DNA of 64,000 bases from Rothia terrae (GCF_012396615.1 NZ_JAAXPV010000007.1:58068-122067), one strand, 5' to 3'. Positions 43,992-53,152 are shown, counted from the stretch's first letter. The notes: a model not told the origin generated them from the letters alone. Made by a program: numbers and translations.

Positions 43992-44318
43992 GCGATGTAC
44001 ACCCCTTTCCCTCTCCTAGTTTACTTAGGTTACCCTAAATTTTTTAGTGACAGGCTGTCAAGGTTCTGTGTGTCTCCTCAATCCGTTGATGATGCGAGAG
44101 CCTACATAACCATAAGAGGGAGCGATGGACCGTTTTTCGGGTAAAAACGGTCCATCGCTCCCCTCTCACGCCTCTTCAGTCTGACCTTATAAGTAGGTCG
44201 GTGGCAGAGCCATTATGTAGCTTTCTGATCGCTGATTTTTATTTCCTCGCTCGCTCGGAAAATCAGCGTCCAGTCCCTCTCGCGAAGCCTCAGTAGGCGA
44301 GGGAAAATCTGCGCCTAG
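43992..44318. other. Gene-free stretch with a family-2 stem-loop
   Basis: 327 bases between the hypothetical gene and the ybdD-like gene. It contains the family-2 repeat (44115-44166) and a further weak stem near 44275-44310 (CCCTC.CGC/GCG.GAGGG), which may terminate the ybdD-like gene. Nothing coding was seen. Confidence 0.6.
44115..44166. repeat. Long stem-loop, repeat family 2 copy A
   Basis: The left arm (44115-44137, starting AGAGGGAGCGATGG) and right arm (44143-44166) are complementary with one bulge, and a T5/A5 run forms the top of the stem. It is nearly identical in design to the copy at 47853-47910; the two differ at paired positions (GGACC versus TGTGCC), where both strands of the stem change together. 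Confidence 0.8.
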
Positions 44319-44531
44319 CTAGCAGCAGCGTCCTTTCGGGTTCTTGTCTTGGCGGTCTGTGTAGTCGCGCCAGAACTCCCGCTCGCTCATGGGTGCAGAT
44401 GAGCATCCGGTAGATCGATGGTACGCCAGGTACTTCTGGTATTTATCGGCGCCGGTAACGCCGTTCCAGAAGTATGCCGCGGATGAGAAACGGAACCTCG
44501 GGAAAAAGTTATCCAAGGTATCCTGCAACAT
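44319..44531 (-). CDS. YbdD/YjiX-family small protein
   Basis: 70-aa protein with the family C-terminal signature: KYQKYLAYHRSTG, PMSEREFWRDYTDRQDKNP and final KGRCC. In many bacteria YbdD/YjiX is next to the carbon-starvation or pyruvate transporter gene cstA/btsT. No such gene lies beside it here. The start ATG at 44531 lacks a good ribosome-binding site, so the N-terminus is uncertain. It is followed leftward by the gene-free stretch. Confidence 0.75.
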   Translation of the reverse strand: MLQDTLDNFFPRFRFSSAAYFWNGVTGADKYQKYLAYHRSTGCSSAPMSEREFWRDYTDRQDKNPKGRCC

Positions 44532-44603
44532 TACTCAAGAACACAGGACGCCCTTATCCCTTGCAAGTACAGCGCCAGAAGGCTTGCGCGCATCAAGTCG
44601 GGT

Positions 44604-45614
44604 CTAGGAAGAAATGCCTTCCGACATTTTTAGCAGAACCTTGCCGGTATGCTGCCCAGAATCAAAATACTCATGCGCCGAAGCCACATCATCCAAATCA
44701 AATACGCGATCCACATGAACAGACACCGCACCGCTAGAAATCAATGGAACAACCACGCGCTGCACCCCCTGCATCACCTCCGCTTTAGCGTGTGCACTCT
44801 GCGCTCGCAAGGTGCGACCGTGCAGGCTCAGACGCTTTTGCATCATGCGCGCCATATTCAGCTCATCCTTTGCGCCACCTTGCACCGCAATAGTGACCAT
44901 AGCCCCCTCAACTGCCAGCGCACGAGTGTTGGCATCAAGGTATGAGCCACCCACGACGTCCAAAATGTAGTTCACGCCCGCGCCGTCGGTCTCGCGCTCG
45001 ATAACCTCAACGAAATCTTCATCGCGATAGTTAATCGGGTGTGCGCCCATCGAGCGAATAAAATCGCACTTTTGCGCGGTGGACGCGGTGGCGAACACGC
45101 GTAGCCCCAAGGCCACACACAGTTCAATAGCGTGCGCACCGATGCCGCCGCTACCACCGTGAATCAGAATAGATTTACCCTGGTTGTCAGCTGGGCCCTC
45201 CCCCACCCCTGCGACCATACAGAGGTTGGAATATACGGTGGCAGCCACCTCGGGAATACCGGCAGCCTCAACCAGCGAAACCCCGTGAGGCACTGGCAGA
45301 GTCTGACGCGCATCCACTGCCACATACTCTGCGTAGCCGCCCGATGCGAGAAGCGCCATTACCTCTTGGCCTGGGCTAATAGCGTGAACGCCCTCGCCGA
45401 TTTCTTCAACAACACCCGACACTTCAAGGCCATAGACACTGCTTTCACCGGCAGGTGGCGGGTAATGCCCCTGACGTTGCAGCACGTCCGCGCGATTGAG
45501 ACCCGCCGCAACAACCTTAATAAGTACCTGCCCCGCCTGAAGCACAGGACGCTGCTGCTCAGTAATTTCTAGGACGCCAGCATCCCCATGCTCTTTTTCT
45601 ACAACTGCTCTCAC
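44604..45614 (-). CDS. NAD(P)H-quinone oxidoreductase, PIG3/Qor-like MDR family
   Basis: 336-aa medium-chain dehydrogenase/reductase without the zinc ligands of alcohol dehydrogenases. The N-terminal GroES-like domain has RADVLQRQGHYPPP and GLEVSGVVEEIGEGV. The Rossmann domain carries ILIHGGSGGIGAHAIELCVALG (NADPH motif, about 148-170). The C-terminal region ends in STGKVLLKMSEG-like HTGKVLLKMSEG. It probably reduces quinones in redox stress. GTG start at 45614. Confidence 0.85.
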   Translation of the reverse strand: MRAVVEKEHGDAGVLEITEQQRPVLQAGQVLIKVVAAGLNRADVLQRQGHYPPPAGESSVYGLEVSGVVEEIGEGVHAISPGQEVMALLASGGYAEYVAVDARQTLPVPHGVSLVEAAGIPEVAATVYSNLCMVAGVGEGPADNQGKSILIHGGSGGIGAHAIELCVALGLRVFATASTAQKCDFIRSMGAHPINYRDEDFVEVIERETDGAGVNYILDVVGGSYLDANTRALAVEGAMVTIAVQGGAKDELNMARMMQKRLSLHGRTLRAQSAHAKAEVMQGVQRVVVPLISSGAVSVHVDRVFDLDDVASAHEYFDSGQHTGKVLLKMSEGISS

Positions 45615-45764
45615 GGCCTTCTCCCTTCGATTGTTGATATTTCAACCCTACCCACCCCAGGAGAAGCCGACAATGACGTGTCATTCACCACGCTCAACAG
45701 TTTTGCTTTGCAATACCCAGCGCAGGTGTGTAATACTATTTCAAGTGCTTTGAGCACAACACTT

Positions 45765-45855
45765 GGATGGTTGTCCGAGCGGCCGAAGGAGCTGGTCTTG
45801 AAAACCAGTAGGCGGCAACCCCGTCTCAAGGGTTCAAATCCCTTACCATCCGCCA
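45765..45855 (+). tRNA. tRNA-Ser (anticodon TGA)
   Basis: The acceptor stem GGATGGT (45765-45771) pairs with ACCATCC (45845-45851), and CCA is encoded. The anticodon loop is CTTGAAA with stem CTGGT/ACCAG. A long variable arm (TAGGCGGCAACCCCGTCTCA) is typical of serine tRNA. The T-loop is TTCAAAT. Confidence 0.95.
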
Positions 45856-45860
45856 AAATA

Positions 45861-45893
45861 AAGCCTCGCTTTTCGAAAGAGAAGTGAGGCTTT
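45861..45893 (+). terminator. Terminator after tRNA-Ser(TGA)
   Basis: AAGCCTC (45861-45867) pairs with GAGGCTT (45886-45892), extended by an inner TTTTC/GAAAG-type stem and followed by TTTT. Confidence 0.75.
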
Positions 45894-45921
45894 TGGTTTA
45901 TAGTGACCGCGTTTTCTCATA

Positions 45922-45983
45922 GTGACCACGAAACCGTCAAAAACCGCCGTAAAAAGAGTGTACTTTGAGAGTTTTGTGGTCAC
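45922..45983. repeat. Stem-loop, repeat family 1 copy C
   Basis: The left arm (45922-45944, GTGACCACGAAACCGTC start) and right arm (45961-45983, ending GTTTTGTGGTCAC) are imperfectly complementary. Their consensus with 6280-6351 and 37475-37536 is GTGACCACGnAACCGTCAAA. It lies between the tRNA-Ser terminator and the FGGY kinase gene. Confidence 0.7.
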
Positions 45984-46042
45984 CTCTTAAGGGCGCCGGA
46001 TATCTACCAGACACCGTAGGTGTCCCAAGGCACAATGGAAGT

Positions 46043-47512
46043 ATGGAAACTTTTGCATACTTCGGCCTGGACGTTGGCACCTCAAGCACTAAGGCAGTGC
46101 TCGTGGCGCCGGACGGCACCGTCATCGACTCGCAGGTACAAGAACATTCAGTAACCCGTGGTGATCACGGCCTTGTTGAGATGGATATGCGCATCTGGTG
46201 GGACGAGTTCAAAACGCTCTACCCCGCGCTTTTGAACCGCAACGATGTGCGCGTGAAAGGAATCGGCATCTCGGGTATGGGACCGTGCATTGCCGTCACC
46301 GATACCAATGATGAGCCCGTCGCCCCCGCAGCTCTCTACGGCGTAGATCAGCGCGCACGAGAAGAGATTGACGAACTCGCGGACGCGTTTGGGCAAGATT
46401 TCTTGCTCGAACGCTACGACTCGCAGCTCACCACCCAGGCAGGTGGTCCCAAGCTTCGCTGGTTCGCTAAACGCTACCCGCAGGTTTTCGCATCCGGCGC
46501 GCGGTTCTACATGCCCGCGTCCTGGATTATCAAGCACATCACCGGTGAGTATGTTCTCGACCGCCACTCGGCGAGCCAGTGCACCCCGCTGTACAGCCCC
46601 GAAACCCGTGAATGGAATGCTGACATGGTGCAGAAGATTGCGCCGGGCACAGAGCTTCCCCGTCTGGGGTGGAGCCATGAGATATGCGGTGAAACCGTTG
46701 AGGTTGCAGAGGTGCCGGAACTGGCGTCGGGCATCCCCGTTATTTTTGGCACCGTGGACGCCTGGGCTGAGCAGGAATCGGTAGGTGCTATCAAAAATAA
46801 TCAGCTGTTCTTGATGTATGGCACCACCCTGTTTTTGGTGGCTAATTCGCCACAGCGTGTGCGTCACGCATCGATGTGGGGTACCACGGGCACACGCGAA
46901 GGCACCTTTAACATGGCCGGTGGCTTGGCGACTTCTGGTGCGTTGACCAACTGGTTCCGCGAGATTTCAGGCGAACGCGACTACGCCAAGCTGGTCGAGG
47001 CAGCGCAGGGTGTGCCTGCTGGTTCCGAAGGTTTGCTAACGCTACCCTATTTCGCCGGCGAGCGTACTCCCCTGCAGGATCCCGATGCGCGCGGTGTGAT
47101 GATTGGCCTCAGTTTGCACCACGGCCGCGGCCACATGTACCGCTCGTTACTCGAGGCAACCGCGTTTGCGGTACGCCACAACATTCAGATCATGGAGGAC
47201 GCCGGTGCTTCTATTGAGAGCATTTCGGCTGCCGGTGGCGGCGTGACGTCTGATCTGTGGCCGCAGATTGTTTCTGATGTGACCGGGCGCGCGCAGGAGC
47301 TTCGCCGTGAGTCGGTGGGAGCGTCCTACGGCGATGCGTTTATGGTGGCGCAGGCACTGGGCGATGTTGAGTCGCTGGATCAGTGGAACCCTGTTGCTAA
47401 GGTGATTGAGCCGCAGGATCTACCCGTTTACGATGACCTCTACGCAAGCTACCGCACGCTCTACACCGCAACAGCTGATATTCAGCACCGGTTGAGGACG
47501 CTACAGAGGTAA
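46043..47512 (+). CDS. FGGY-family carbohydrate kinase
   Basis: 489-aa sugar kinase. ATPase-fold motifs are YFGLDVGTSSTKAVLVAPDG at the N-terminus and LLTLPYFAGERTPLQDPDARG near 320, then EATAFAVRHNIQIM and AAGGGVTSDLWPQIVSDVTGR near 400. Length fits xylulokinase/gluconokinase-type members. The sugar (xylulose, gluconate, ribulose or other) cannot be decided without a tree. Its start at 46043 is preceded by GGAAG. No matching transporter or isomerase is nearby. Confidence 0.88.
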   Translation: METFAYFGLDVGTSSTKAVLVAPDGTVIDSQVQEHSVTRGDHGLVEMDMRIWWDEFKTLYPALLNRNDVRVKGIGISGMGPCIAVTDTNDEPVAPAALYGVDQRAREEIDELADAFGQDFLLERYDSQLTTQAGGPKLRWFAKRYPQVFASGARFYMPASWIIKHITGEYVLDRHSASQCTPLYSPETREWNADMVQKIAPGTELPRLGWSHEICGETVEVAEVPELASGIPVIFGTVDAWAEQESVGAIKNNQLFLMYGTTLFLVANSPQRVRHASMWGTTGTREGTFNMAGGLATSGALTNWFREISGERDYAKLVEAAQGVPAGSEGLLTLPYFAGERTPLQDPDARGVMIGLSLHHGRGHMYRSLLEATAFAVRHNIQIMEDAGASIESISAAGGGVTSDLWPQIVSDVTGRAQELRRESVGASYGDAFMVAQALGDVESLDQWNPVAKVIEPQDLPVYDDLYASYRTLYTATADIQHRLRTLQR

Positions 47513-47690
47513 CAGAGAGTAGCCGGCGAGTAGAAGATCCCAATTTTTCGTTAGTTCTATGTATTCGTACAGCGCCACACCGATATATCTACCGACCACG
47601 CTTTGACCTCACCCCACCGATGCGGTATCGTTGATAGCGCTGTGTTGCGATTGAGCAATAAGTTGACGAACGCTTAGACCGATACAGCGA

Positions 47691-47779
47691 GGAGACGTGC
47701 CAGAGCGGCCGAATGGACTTCACTGCTAATGAAGGGTCGGGATTAAACTCGACCGGGGGTTCAAATCCCCCCGTCTCCG
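47691..47779 (+). tRNA. tRNA-Ser (anticodon GCT)
   Basis: The acceptor stem GGAGACG (47691-47697) pairs with CGTCTCC (47772-47778), discriminator G, with no encoded CCA. The anticodon loop is CTGCTAA between CTTCA and TGAAG. It has a long variable arm (GGTCGGGATTAAACTCGACC) and T-loop TTCAAAT. A promoter (TTTGAC...TATCGT) is visible about 65-90 bases upstream. Confidence 0.95.
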
Positions 47780-47785
47780 CAAGAT

Positions 47786-47830
47786 AAGGAGCCCCGCGCT
47801 TTCGAAAGAAAACGCGGGGCTCCTTTTTTG
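47786..47830 (+). terminator. Terminator after tRNA-Ser(GCT)
   Basis: AAGGAGCCCCGCG (47786-47798) pairs perfectly with CGCGGGGCTCCTT (47813-47825), followed by TTTTT. Confidence 0.9.
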
Positions 47831-47852
47831 CTTAAACCACCTCTATTAGTCG

Positions 47853-47910
47853 CGAGAGGGGAGCGATGTGCCGTTTTTGCGCTCAAAAACGGCACATCGC
47901 TCCCCTCTCG
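47853..47910. repeat. Long stem-loop, repeat family 2 copy B
   Basis: The left arm (47853-47878, starting CGAGAGGGGAGCGATG) and right arm (47885-47910) are perfectly complementary over 26 bases, with a 6-base loop. It lies downstream of the tRNA-Ser(GCT) terminator and just beyond the stop of the leftward SixA gene, so it can also end that transcript. The other copy is at 44115-44166. Confidence 0.85.
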
Positions 47911-47932
47911 TGGGTAGAGTTCGCGGGGAAAA

Positions 47933-48466
47933 CTAGAACGCTTTGAACGCCTTCAACAAGGCGTCGGCGGTATCAAGCGCCGCCCAGTCGTCCAGTACAT
48001 CAAACACGGCTACGGATGCCGGGGCGAAACCGTACGACGCGTCCATCAGCGCCTCGTAGTCAGAGTCGGGGCGCGCAAGCTGCAGCGACGCGTCCTGCAC
48101 ACCGGGCAGATGAGCCACGATCATGAGCGAACGCACTGACTCAGGTGCGCCATTAATCGCTGAAATGATGCGTGATGCCGGCGCGTTGTACAGCTCCTTG
48201 CTCAAGGACGCGGTGGGTGCCTTCTCCCCCAGCCCTTCAGAAACCCAGGTGGTGGTCTGACGGGTGCGCAGAGCCGCCGAGGAAATAATCATCTCAGGAA
48301 TATGCCCATTGTCTGCGAGCCAGCGTCCCACCTGCGGCGCCTGCGCATGGCCGTGTTTGGTGAGTGGACGGTTGAAATCGTCCAAGCCCCAATCAGCTTC
48401 TGCATGGCGCATGATGATCAGCTTTTTCGCGTCGTGACGCGGTGTTAATGCGAAAGTTTCAGACAT
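47933..48466 (-). CDS. SixA-type phosphohistidine phosphatase
   Basis: 177-aa histidine phosphatase of the SixA branch: KLIIMRHAEADWGLDDFNRPLTKHGHAQA near the N-terminus (catalytic His at RHAEA), SSAALRTRQTTTW and VAHLPGVQDASLQL with the second His. SixA-type enzymes dephosphorylate phosphohistidine domains, such as in the phosphotransferase system. It ends next to a family-2 stem-loop. Monocistronic. Confidence 0.85.
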   Translation of the reverse strand: MSETFALTPRHDAKKLIIMRHAEADWGLDDFNRPLTKHGHAQAPQVGRWLADNGHIPEMIISSAALRTRQTTTWVSEGLGEKAPTASLSKELYNAPASRIISAINGAPESVRSLMIVAHLPGVQDASLQLARPDSDYEALMDASYGFAPASVAVFDVLDDWAALDTADALLKAFKAF

Positions 48467-48578
48467 GTCCCTATCCTATCGCGCCGGTCCAATCGCCAGC
48501 GTCCTTAAAATAAGACACCCATATCACGGAGCCCCCGCTCAGGGACGCCGAAATATGGGCATCTATGCGCGAAAGGTA

Positions 48579-49016
48579 TTACGCGGTTGCTTCTTTGACC
48601 TGACGCTGGATGCGCGCCAGCATACCGCTCATACCGTTGAGGCGTAGCGGGCTGACCTGGTCTGTCATTGACAGGCGCATGGCGACGTCTGACGGTGTTG
48701 AGAGCACGGTTTCAACGCTTTCACCGTTGAGGCCCTCGTGCAGAATGGATGCGAATCCGCGGGTGGTCGGTGCTTCTTGTGGTGCTGAGAAGAAGAGGTT
48801 GACGATGCCGTCCTCAACTTCGGTCACCAAGAAGATCGGTGACTGGCACTCGGGTACGGGTTCTAGTAGCTCGGGGTGCTCGGCATAGCGCTCCGGTAGC
48901 TCAGGGAGCGACTGACTGAATTCAAGAAGCAACTGCAAGCGGTCGGAGTCGGGAACTTCAGCGAACTCGTTCGCGATGTCCTGAAGTTTTGCGGGAAGAT
49001 CCTGGTTCTGGCTCAT
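48579..49016 (-). CDS. SufE-family sulfur acceptor protein
   Basis: 145-aa SufE protein. The acceptor Cys57 lies in PVPECQSPIF, and further family stretches are VEDGIVNLFFSAPQEAPTTRGFASIL. It takes sulfur from a cysteine desulfurase for Fe-S cluster assembly or activates related sulfurtransferases. The start overlaps the stop of the rhodanese gene by one base (TAATG), so the pair is coupled; no sufS or sufBCD genes are present here. Confidence 0.9.
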   Translation of the reverse strand: MSQNQDLPAKLQDIANEFAEVPDSDRLQLLLEFSQSLPELPERYAEHPELLEPVPECQSPIFLVTEVEDGIVNLFFSAPQEAPTTRGFASILHEGLNGESVETVLSTPSDVAMRLSMTDQVSPLRLNGMSGMLARIQRQVKEATA

Positions 49017-49912
49017 TACTTCCACTCACCCGGCTCTTCGCCCTTGACGATGGGAGCTGCAACAGCGTTGCCCCATTCGGTCCATGAGCCGTCGTAGTTG
49101 CGTACGGAATCAATGCCCAGCAGGTACTTGAGGACGAACCAGGTGTGCGATGAACGCTCCCCGATACGACAGTAGGCGATGATGTCATTTGCGCCTGCCA
49201 GACCCAGCTCGTCGATGTACAGTGCCTTGAGCTCGTCGAAGCCCTTGAAAGTGCCGTCTTCATTTGCTGCCTTTGCCCAGGGCACGGAGCGAGCGGTAGG
49301 AATATGACCGCCACGCAGAGCACCCTCCTCGGGGTAACCTTCCATGTGAGTACGACGGCCGGTGTACTCATCGGGGCTGCGGACGTCGATCAGCGGAGTG
49401 ACGCCGATGTTCGCCTTCACCTCGGGCAAGAAAGCGCGGATAGCCGCGTCCCTACGCTCAGCCACAGGGTAGTCAGTTGCCTCAACTGCAGGCTTCTCGG
49501 TGGTGGTTTCGCGTCCTTCTTCAATCCACTTAGCGCGGCCGCCGTCCATCAGGCGAACGTCCTCGTGACCAAAGAGCTTGAAAACCCACAGCGCGTAGGC
49601 AGCCCACCAGTTGGACTTATCGCCGTAAATCACCACGGTTGAATCGCGAGAGATGCCCTTAGCTTTCATCAAGGATGCGAAACCCTCGCCATCAAGGTAA
49701 TCGCGGGTGACGCGGTCGTTGAGTTCGGTGTGCCAGTCAATCTTGACGGCGCCGGGAACGTGCCCGGTTTCGTACAGTAAAACGTCTTCGTCAGATTCAA
49801 GGATGACGACGCCGTCAGTGTTGAGGTTCTGTGCAACCCAGTCGGTGGAGACCAGGTTCTCACCGTGCGCGTACTGGGCAAATTTTTCGTTGGTATCAGC
49901 GGCAATGCTCAT
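49016..49912 (-). CDS. sseA: Thiosulfate/3-mercaptopyruvate sulfurtransferase
   Basis: 298-aa tandem-rhodanese enzyme. The N-terminal domain is inactive ([26 protein letters not shown], Asp-rich at the active-site position). The C-terminal domain has the catalytic loop CRIGERSS with Cys248. It matches the actinobacterial thiosulfate:cyanide sulfurtransferases, which often sit beside a SufE gene. Its partner sufE follows with overlapping stop and start. Confidence 0.92.
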   Translation of the reverse strand: MSIAADTNEKFAQYAHGENLVSTDWVAQNLNTDGVVILESDEDVLLYETGHVPGAVKIDWHTELNDRVTRDYLDGEGFASLMKAKGISRDSTVVIYGDKSNWWAAYALWVFKLFGHEDVRLMDGGRAKWIEEGRETTTEKPAVEATDYPVAERRDAAIRAFLPEVKANIGVTPLIDVRSPDEYTGRRTHMEGYPEEGALRGGHIPTARSVPWAKAANEDGTFKGFDELKALYIDELGLAGANDIIAYCRIGERSSHTWFVLKYLLGIDSVRNYDGSWTEWGNAVAAPIVKGEEPGEWK

Positions 49913-50019
49913 GTTTCAACGTCCTTTCGTTACAGAAGTTTTCTGCTATCAACTCCACCACAACCGTGAGCTGTGGGCAAATAATCTTTCTGAGAACTTA
50001 ATACATCTATTAGCTATCA

Positions 50020-50069
50020 AAAAGCCTTGGGCGGTTCAGAAAGTATCTTCTGAACCGCCCAAGGCTTTT
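50020..50069. terminator. Bidirectional stem-loop downstream of the BCCT gene
   Basis: AAAAGCCTTGGGCGGTTCAG (50020-50039 region) pairs perfectly with the complementary arm 50048-50069 across a 6-base loop; A- and T-runs sit at both ends. It terminates the leftward BCCT gene (stop at 50094). Confidence 0.85.
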
Positions 50070-50093
50070 CGTTCAACCGGGTTCTAAGGTTTC

Positions 50094-52085
50094 TTAGCCC
50101 TTATAGCGGTTACGGTGTTCTTCTAGCTGCTCAGCGGTGAGCACCTCATTTTCTTTGGTGACGGGCTGGCCGTCGTCGTTGAGGTAGACACCCTGTGAGT
50201 AGTCGAAGTTCACGGGATTGCCTTCTTCGTCTGTACGGGTGTACCACTCGGTGTGTTCACCTGAGGTGGAGTCGAAGTCCGCGCCGGTTGCGTACTCGCT
50301 GGTGGGCTCGGTGGGTTCGATAGCGATCTTGAAGTTATCGCCGTGCTCACTCACACCGTGCACCACCGCGTTTTCGACCGCGGTCTTTGCGAAGTCATGT
50401 CGAATGGTGAACGGGTCATTACGCAGTTCTTTGAGCAGAGCCACGCACATGATGATCAAAATCGCGGCGAACGGAAGCGCCGTCACCGTCACGAGGTTCT
50501 GCAGACCCTGCAAGGCGTTGTCGCTACCTGCCAGCAGAATAACAACGGCAATACCCGCCATGCAGATTGCCCAGAAGGTGGTAATCAGCTTATTGGGGTT
50601 GGGGTTACCGCGCTGGGATAGTTGCGAGTTAACCAGTGACGCTGAGTCAGAGGTGGTGATAAAGAAGATAGCCAACATAATCAGCACGAGAGGCGCAATG
50701 AACTGCGCACCGGGGAGCTGATCCAGCACCACAAAGAAGATTTCTTGCGGTTTAGGCATGGACGCGATGGTTCCGTCGGTCGCGATGGACTGGTGTTCGC
50801 GCTGCATCCAGATGGTGGTGCCGCCGAGAATAGTGAACGCCAAAATGATGATGGTTGACGGAATGAACAGCACACCAAAGACGAACTGTCGGATGGTGCG
50901 ACCGCGTGAGATCTTTGCGGTGAAGACACCGACGAAGGGCGCCCAGCTCACCCACCATGCCCAGTAGAAGGTGGTCCATGATGAGAGGAAGGTTTTCATC
51001 TCGTCTGACTCTGCCATGTTGGCGCTGAGCATATCGGGCATTGACGAAACGTATTCGATGATGGTTGCCGGAATGATATTCAGCAAGAAGGCGGTGGGGC
51101 CTGCAATAAAGAAGAAGATCGCCAGACCGATTGCCATTGCCATGTTGATGTTTGAGAGCAGACGGATGCCCTTTGAAACACCTGAGACCGCCGAGATGAT
51201 GGTGCCAATGGTCAGCAGGGTAATGATGATCAATGCCAGTGTGTTGCCTTCGGGGCTCCAGCCAGAGACGAGCTCGACGCCGCGTCCAATCTGAAGTGCA
51301 CCGATACCGAGTGCCGCTGCGGTGCCGAAGAGGGTGGTGATAATTGCCAGGGCGTCAATGATGCGCGAACCCACGGAGTCGTTGCTGTGGTTTTTGAACA
51401 GCGGTGCGAGGATGGAGCTCATCAGGGGCACGCGTCCGCGACGGTAAGAAACGTACGCTACTGCTAGGCCGACGATAGCGTAGATAGCCCAGGCGCTAAT
51501 ACCCCAGTGCATTGCTGCCTGTGCCATTGCGCCGGTGATTGCTTCGGGCGATGCGGCTTCGTAGGCGCCAGGACGCGGGCTGAGGTAGTAGGTCAGCGGT
51601 TCGAAGGGGCCGAAGAAGATGATGCCGATGCCGATGCCTGCGCCGAAGAGCATCGCTGCCCATGAGCCGGTGGAGAATTCGGGTTTTTCGCCGTCCATGC
51701 CCAGCGGGATTTTGCCGTAGCGGCTAAAGGCGAGGGCGAGCAGGAACAGCATCATGCCGGCTGCAACGATAGTGAAGAGCCAGCCGAGGTTGGTCATGAC
51801 CCAGTTGAGCGCGGTAGTTGATACCGCGAAGACTTGGTTGGGGTTGATGACGCCCCAGATCACGAAGGCGATAATCAGTGCACCAACGGTGAAGAGAATG
51901 GGCTTGTCAACGCCGTATTTGACGCGCTGATCGTCGATAGAGATACCGGGCACTAGAGCCGGGTGGGTGTCGTGAGGGTAGATGACTTTTTTGATCATCT
52001 GCCGTGCTCCACCGGGTGCTCGAACCAGCGAAGGCTTGTTCGTAGGTCGAGGCTCCTGGGGAATCTGGGGCTGTTGTGTGCTCAT
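50094..52085 (-). CDS. BCCT-family betaine/choline/carnitine transporter
   Basis: 663-aa sodium-coupled (or proton-coupled) transporter with about 12 membrane helices. The family signature is FYWAWWVSWAPFVGVFTAKI with SRGRTIRQF following; GISAWAIYAIVGLAVAY and FFITTSDSASLVNSQLS are also typical. The N-terminus (about 45 residues) and the acidic, disordered C-terminus (about 90 residues, EHTEWYTRTDEEGNPVNFDYSQG) are long, as in osmoregulated members such as BetP. It probably takes up compatible solutes in high osmolarity. Monocistronic. Confidence 0.93.
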   Translation of the reverse strand: MSTQQPQIPQEPRPTNKPSLVRAPGGARQMIKKVIYPHDTHPALVPGISIDDQRVKYGVDKPILFTVGALIIAFVIWGVINPNQVFAVSTTALNWVMTNLGWLFTIVAAGMMLFLLALAFSRYGKIPLGMDGEKPEFSTGSWAAMLFGAGIGIGIIFFGPFEPLTYYLSPRPGAYEAASPEAITGAMAQAAMHWGISAWAIYAIVGLAVAYVSYRRGRVPLMSSILAPLFKNHSNDSVGSRIIDALAIITTLFGTAAALGIGALQIGRGVELVSGWSPEGNTLALIIITLLTIGTIISAVSGVSKGIRLLSNINMAMAIGLAIFFFIAGPTAFLLNIIPATIIEYVSSMPDMLSANMAESDEMKTFLSSWTTFYWAWWVSWAPFVGVFTAKISRGRTIRQFVFGVLFIPSTIIILAFTILGGTTIWMQREHQSIATDGTIASMPKPQEIFFVVLDQLPGAQFIAPLVLIMLAIFFITTSDSASLVNSQLSQRGNPNPNKLITTFWAICMAGIAVVILLAGSDNALQGLQNLVTVTALPFAAILIIMCVALLKELRNDPFTIRHDFAKTAVENAVVHGVSEHGDNFKIAIEPTEPTSEYATGADFDSTSGEHTEWYTRTDEEGNPVNFDYSQGVYLNDDGQPVTKENEVLTAEQLEEHRNRYKG

Positions 52086-52281
52086 GTATACCTCAAAGTG
52101 AGAGTTAACGTATCAACCACGTAGTTTATAGGTACGCACACTTACTTTCGGGAGCTGAGAGCCTTTTTGCCTCATTATTTCGATTACCTATCAGGTACTG
52201 GCGGCACAAAAGCCTACTCAGCCAGAGAGGTAGGAATCTCTACAGAACCAGCGGCAGCCGACACCTCAGAGTCTCACGCCC

Positions 52282-53076
52282 CTAGCTTTCTTGCTGAAGA
52301 AAAGAATTGAGAATGTAGGTCACTTCTTCTGGCTTATCAGCGTGCACCCAGTGCCCGGCACCCTTAACACTAATTTTGCGCACGCGCGGAAACAGCTGAC
52401 GCATCACGGGGGTATCTTCTGGCTGAATGTAATTGGAGTTCGCACCAGCCACCCACAGCACAGGGTTTTCAAAGGGCTGCGCATCCACAGGTTCCCAGCC
52501 CATTATCGCATCCAAATTCTTGCGCAGCATGGGAAGGTTAGGCTCCCAGTAAAAGCCGTCCTTACCGCGCGCAAGATTCTGCAGCAAAAAACCGCGGACA
52601 CCCGCATCGGGCACACGGTCCGCAATTTCGTCGCTCGCTGCACTGCGAGACTTGAGAGTTGCCAAATCAAGGCTCAGCAGCGAATCCAACAAAACGGTGA
52701 AACTACCCTTTGAGTCATTAGGAGCGATATCCATAATCACTAACTTATTCACCAGGTGCGGATGTCTGAGCGCCAGAAGCATCGCGATTTTGCCGCCCAT
52801 AGAGTGTCCAATAACGTCCACAGGCCCGTCAGCGGCAAAGCCGTTCTCAAGATCTCGCGCCACAAGATCTGCCATGTCAGCGTAGTCGAAAGAATCCGTC
52901 CAGTCCGATGCACCGTGGTTAGGCATATCCATCAGGAGCACCTGGTAGTCATCGCCAAGCCCTCGCGCGATCCGCGTAAAGTTCTTGCCGCGTCCCATCA
53001 GACCGTGCAGAAAAGCGACCTTCTGCGCACCGCTACCAACTGTTGATGATTCAATCGAAAACTCTTGAGTACCCAT
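52282..53076 (-). CDS. Alpha/beta-fold hydrolase
   Basis: 264-aa alpha/beta hydrolase. The oxyanion loop is FLHGLMGRGKNF, the nucleophile elbow IGHSMGGKIAML with Ser92, and a late His lies in VKGAGHWVHADKPEEV. Family members include esterases such as YbfF and 2-hydroxy-6-oxo-dienoate hydrolases, so the substrate is uncertain. It lies in the same direction as the BCCT gene, 196 bases upstream; that gap is gene-free. Confidence 0.85.
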   Translation of the reverse strand: MGTQEFSIESSTVGSGAQKVAFLHGLMGRGKNFTRIARGLGDDYQVLLMDMPNHGASDWTDSFDYADMADLVARDLENGFAADGPVDVIGHSMGGKIAMLLALRHPHLVNKLVIMDIAPNDSKGSFTVLLDSLLSLDLATLKSRSAASDEIADRVPDAGVRGFLLQNLARGKDGFYWEPNLPMLRKNLDAIMGWEPVDAQPFENPVLWVAGANSNYIQPEDTPVMRQLFPRVRKISVKGAGHWVHADKPEEVTYILNSFLQQES

Positions 53077-53118
53077 GTTCTCTAGAGTACCGAGTTAGTC
53101 AACGAGCGCTCAAAGCAG

Positions 53119-53152
53119 AAGGCTCCACTCCCCTTGCGGGAAATGGAGCCTT
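53119..53152. terminator. Stem-loop downstream of the winged-helix gene
   Basis: AAGGCTCCA (53119-53127) pairs with TGGAGCCTT (53144-53152), with inner CCC/GGG pairs. It lies between the winged-helix gene (stop at 53170) and the hydrolase start (53076). A T-run is weak on the minus strand. Confidence 0.5.

Noticed and set aside
46148..46867. 239-codon antisense frame over the FGGY kinase gene
   Set aside because: Opposite-strand shadow of a well-supported kinase; no recognised domain and no ribosome-binding site.
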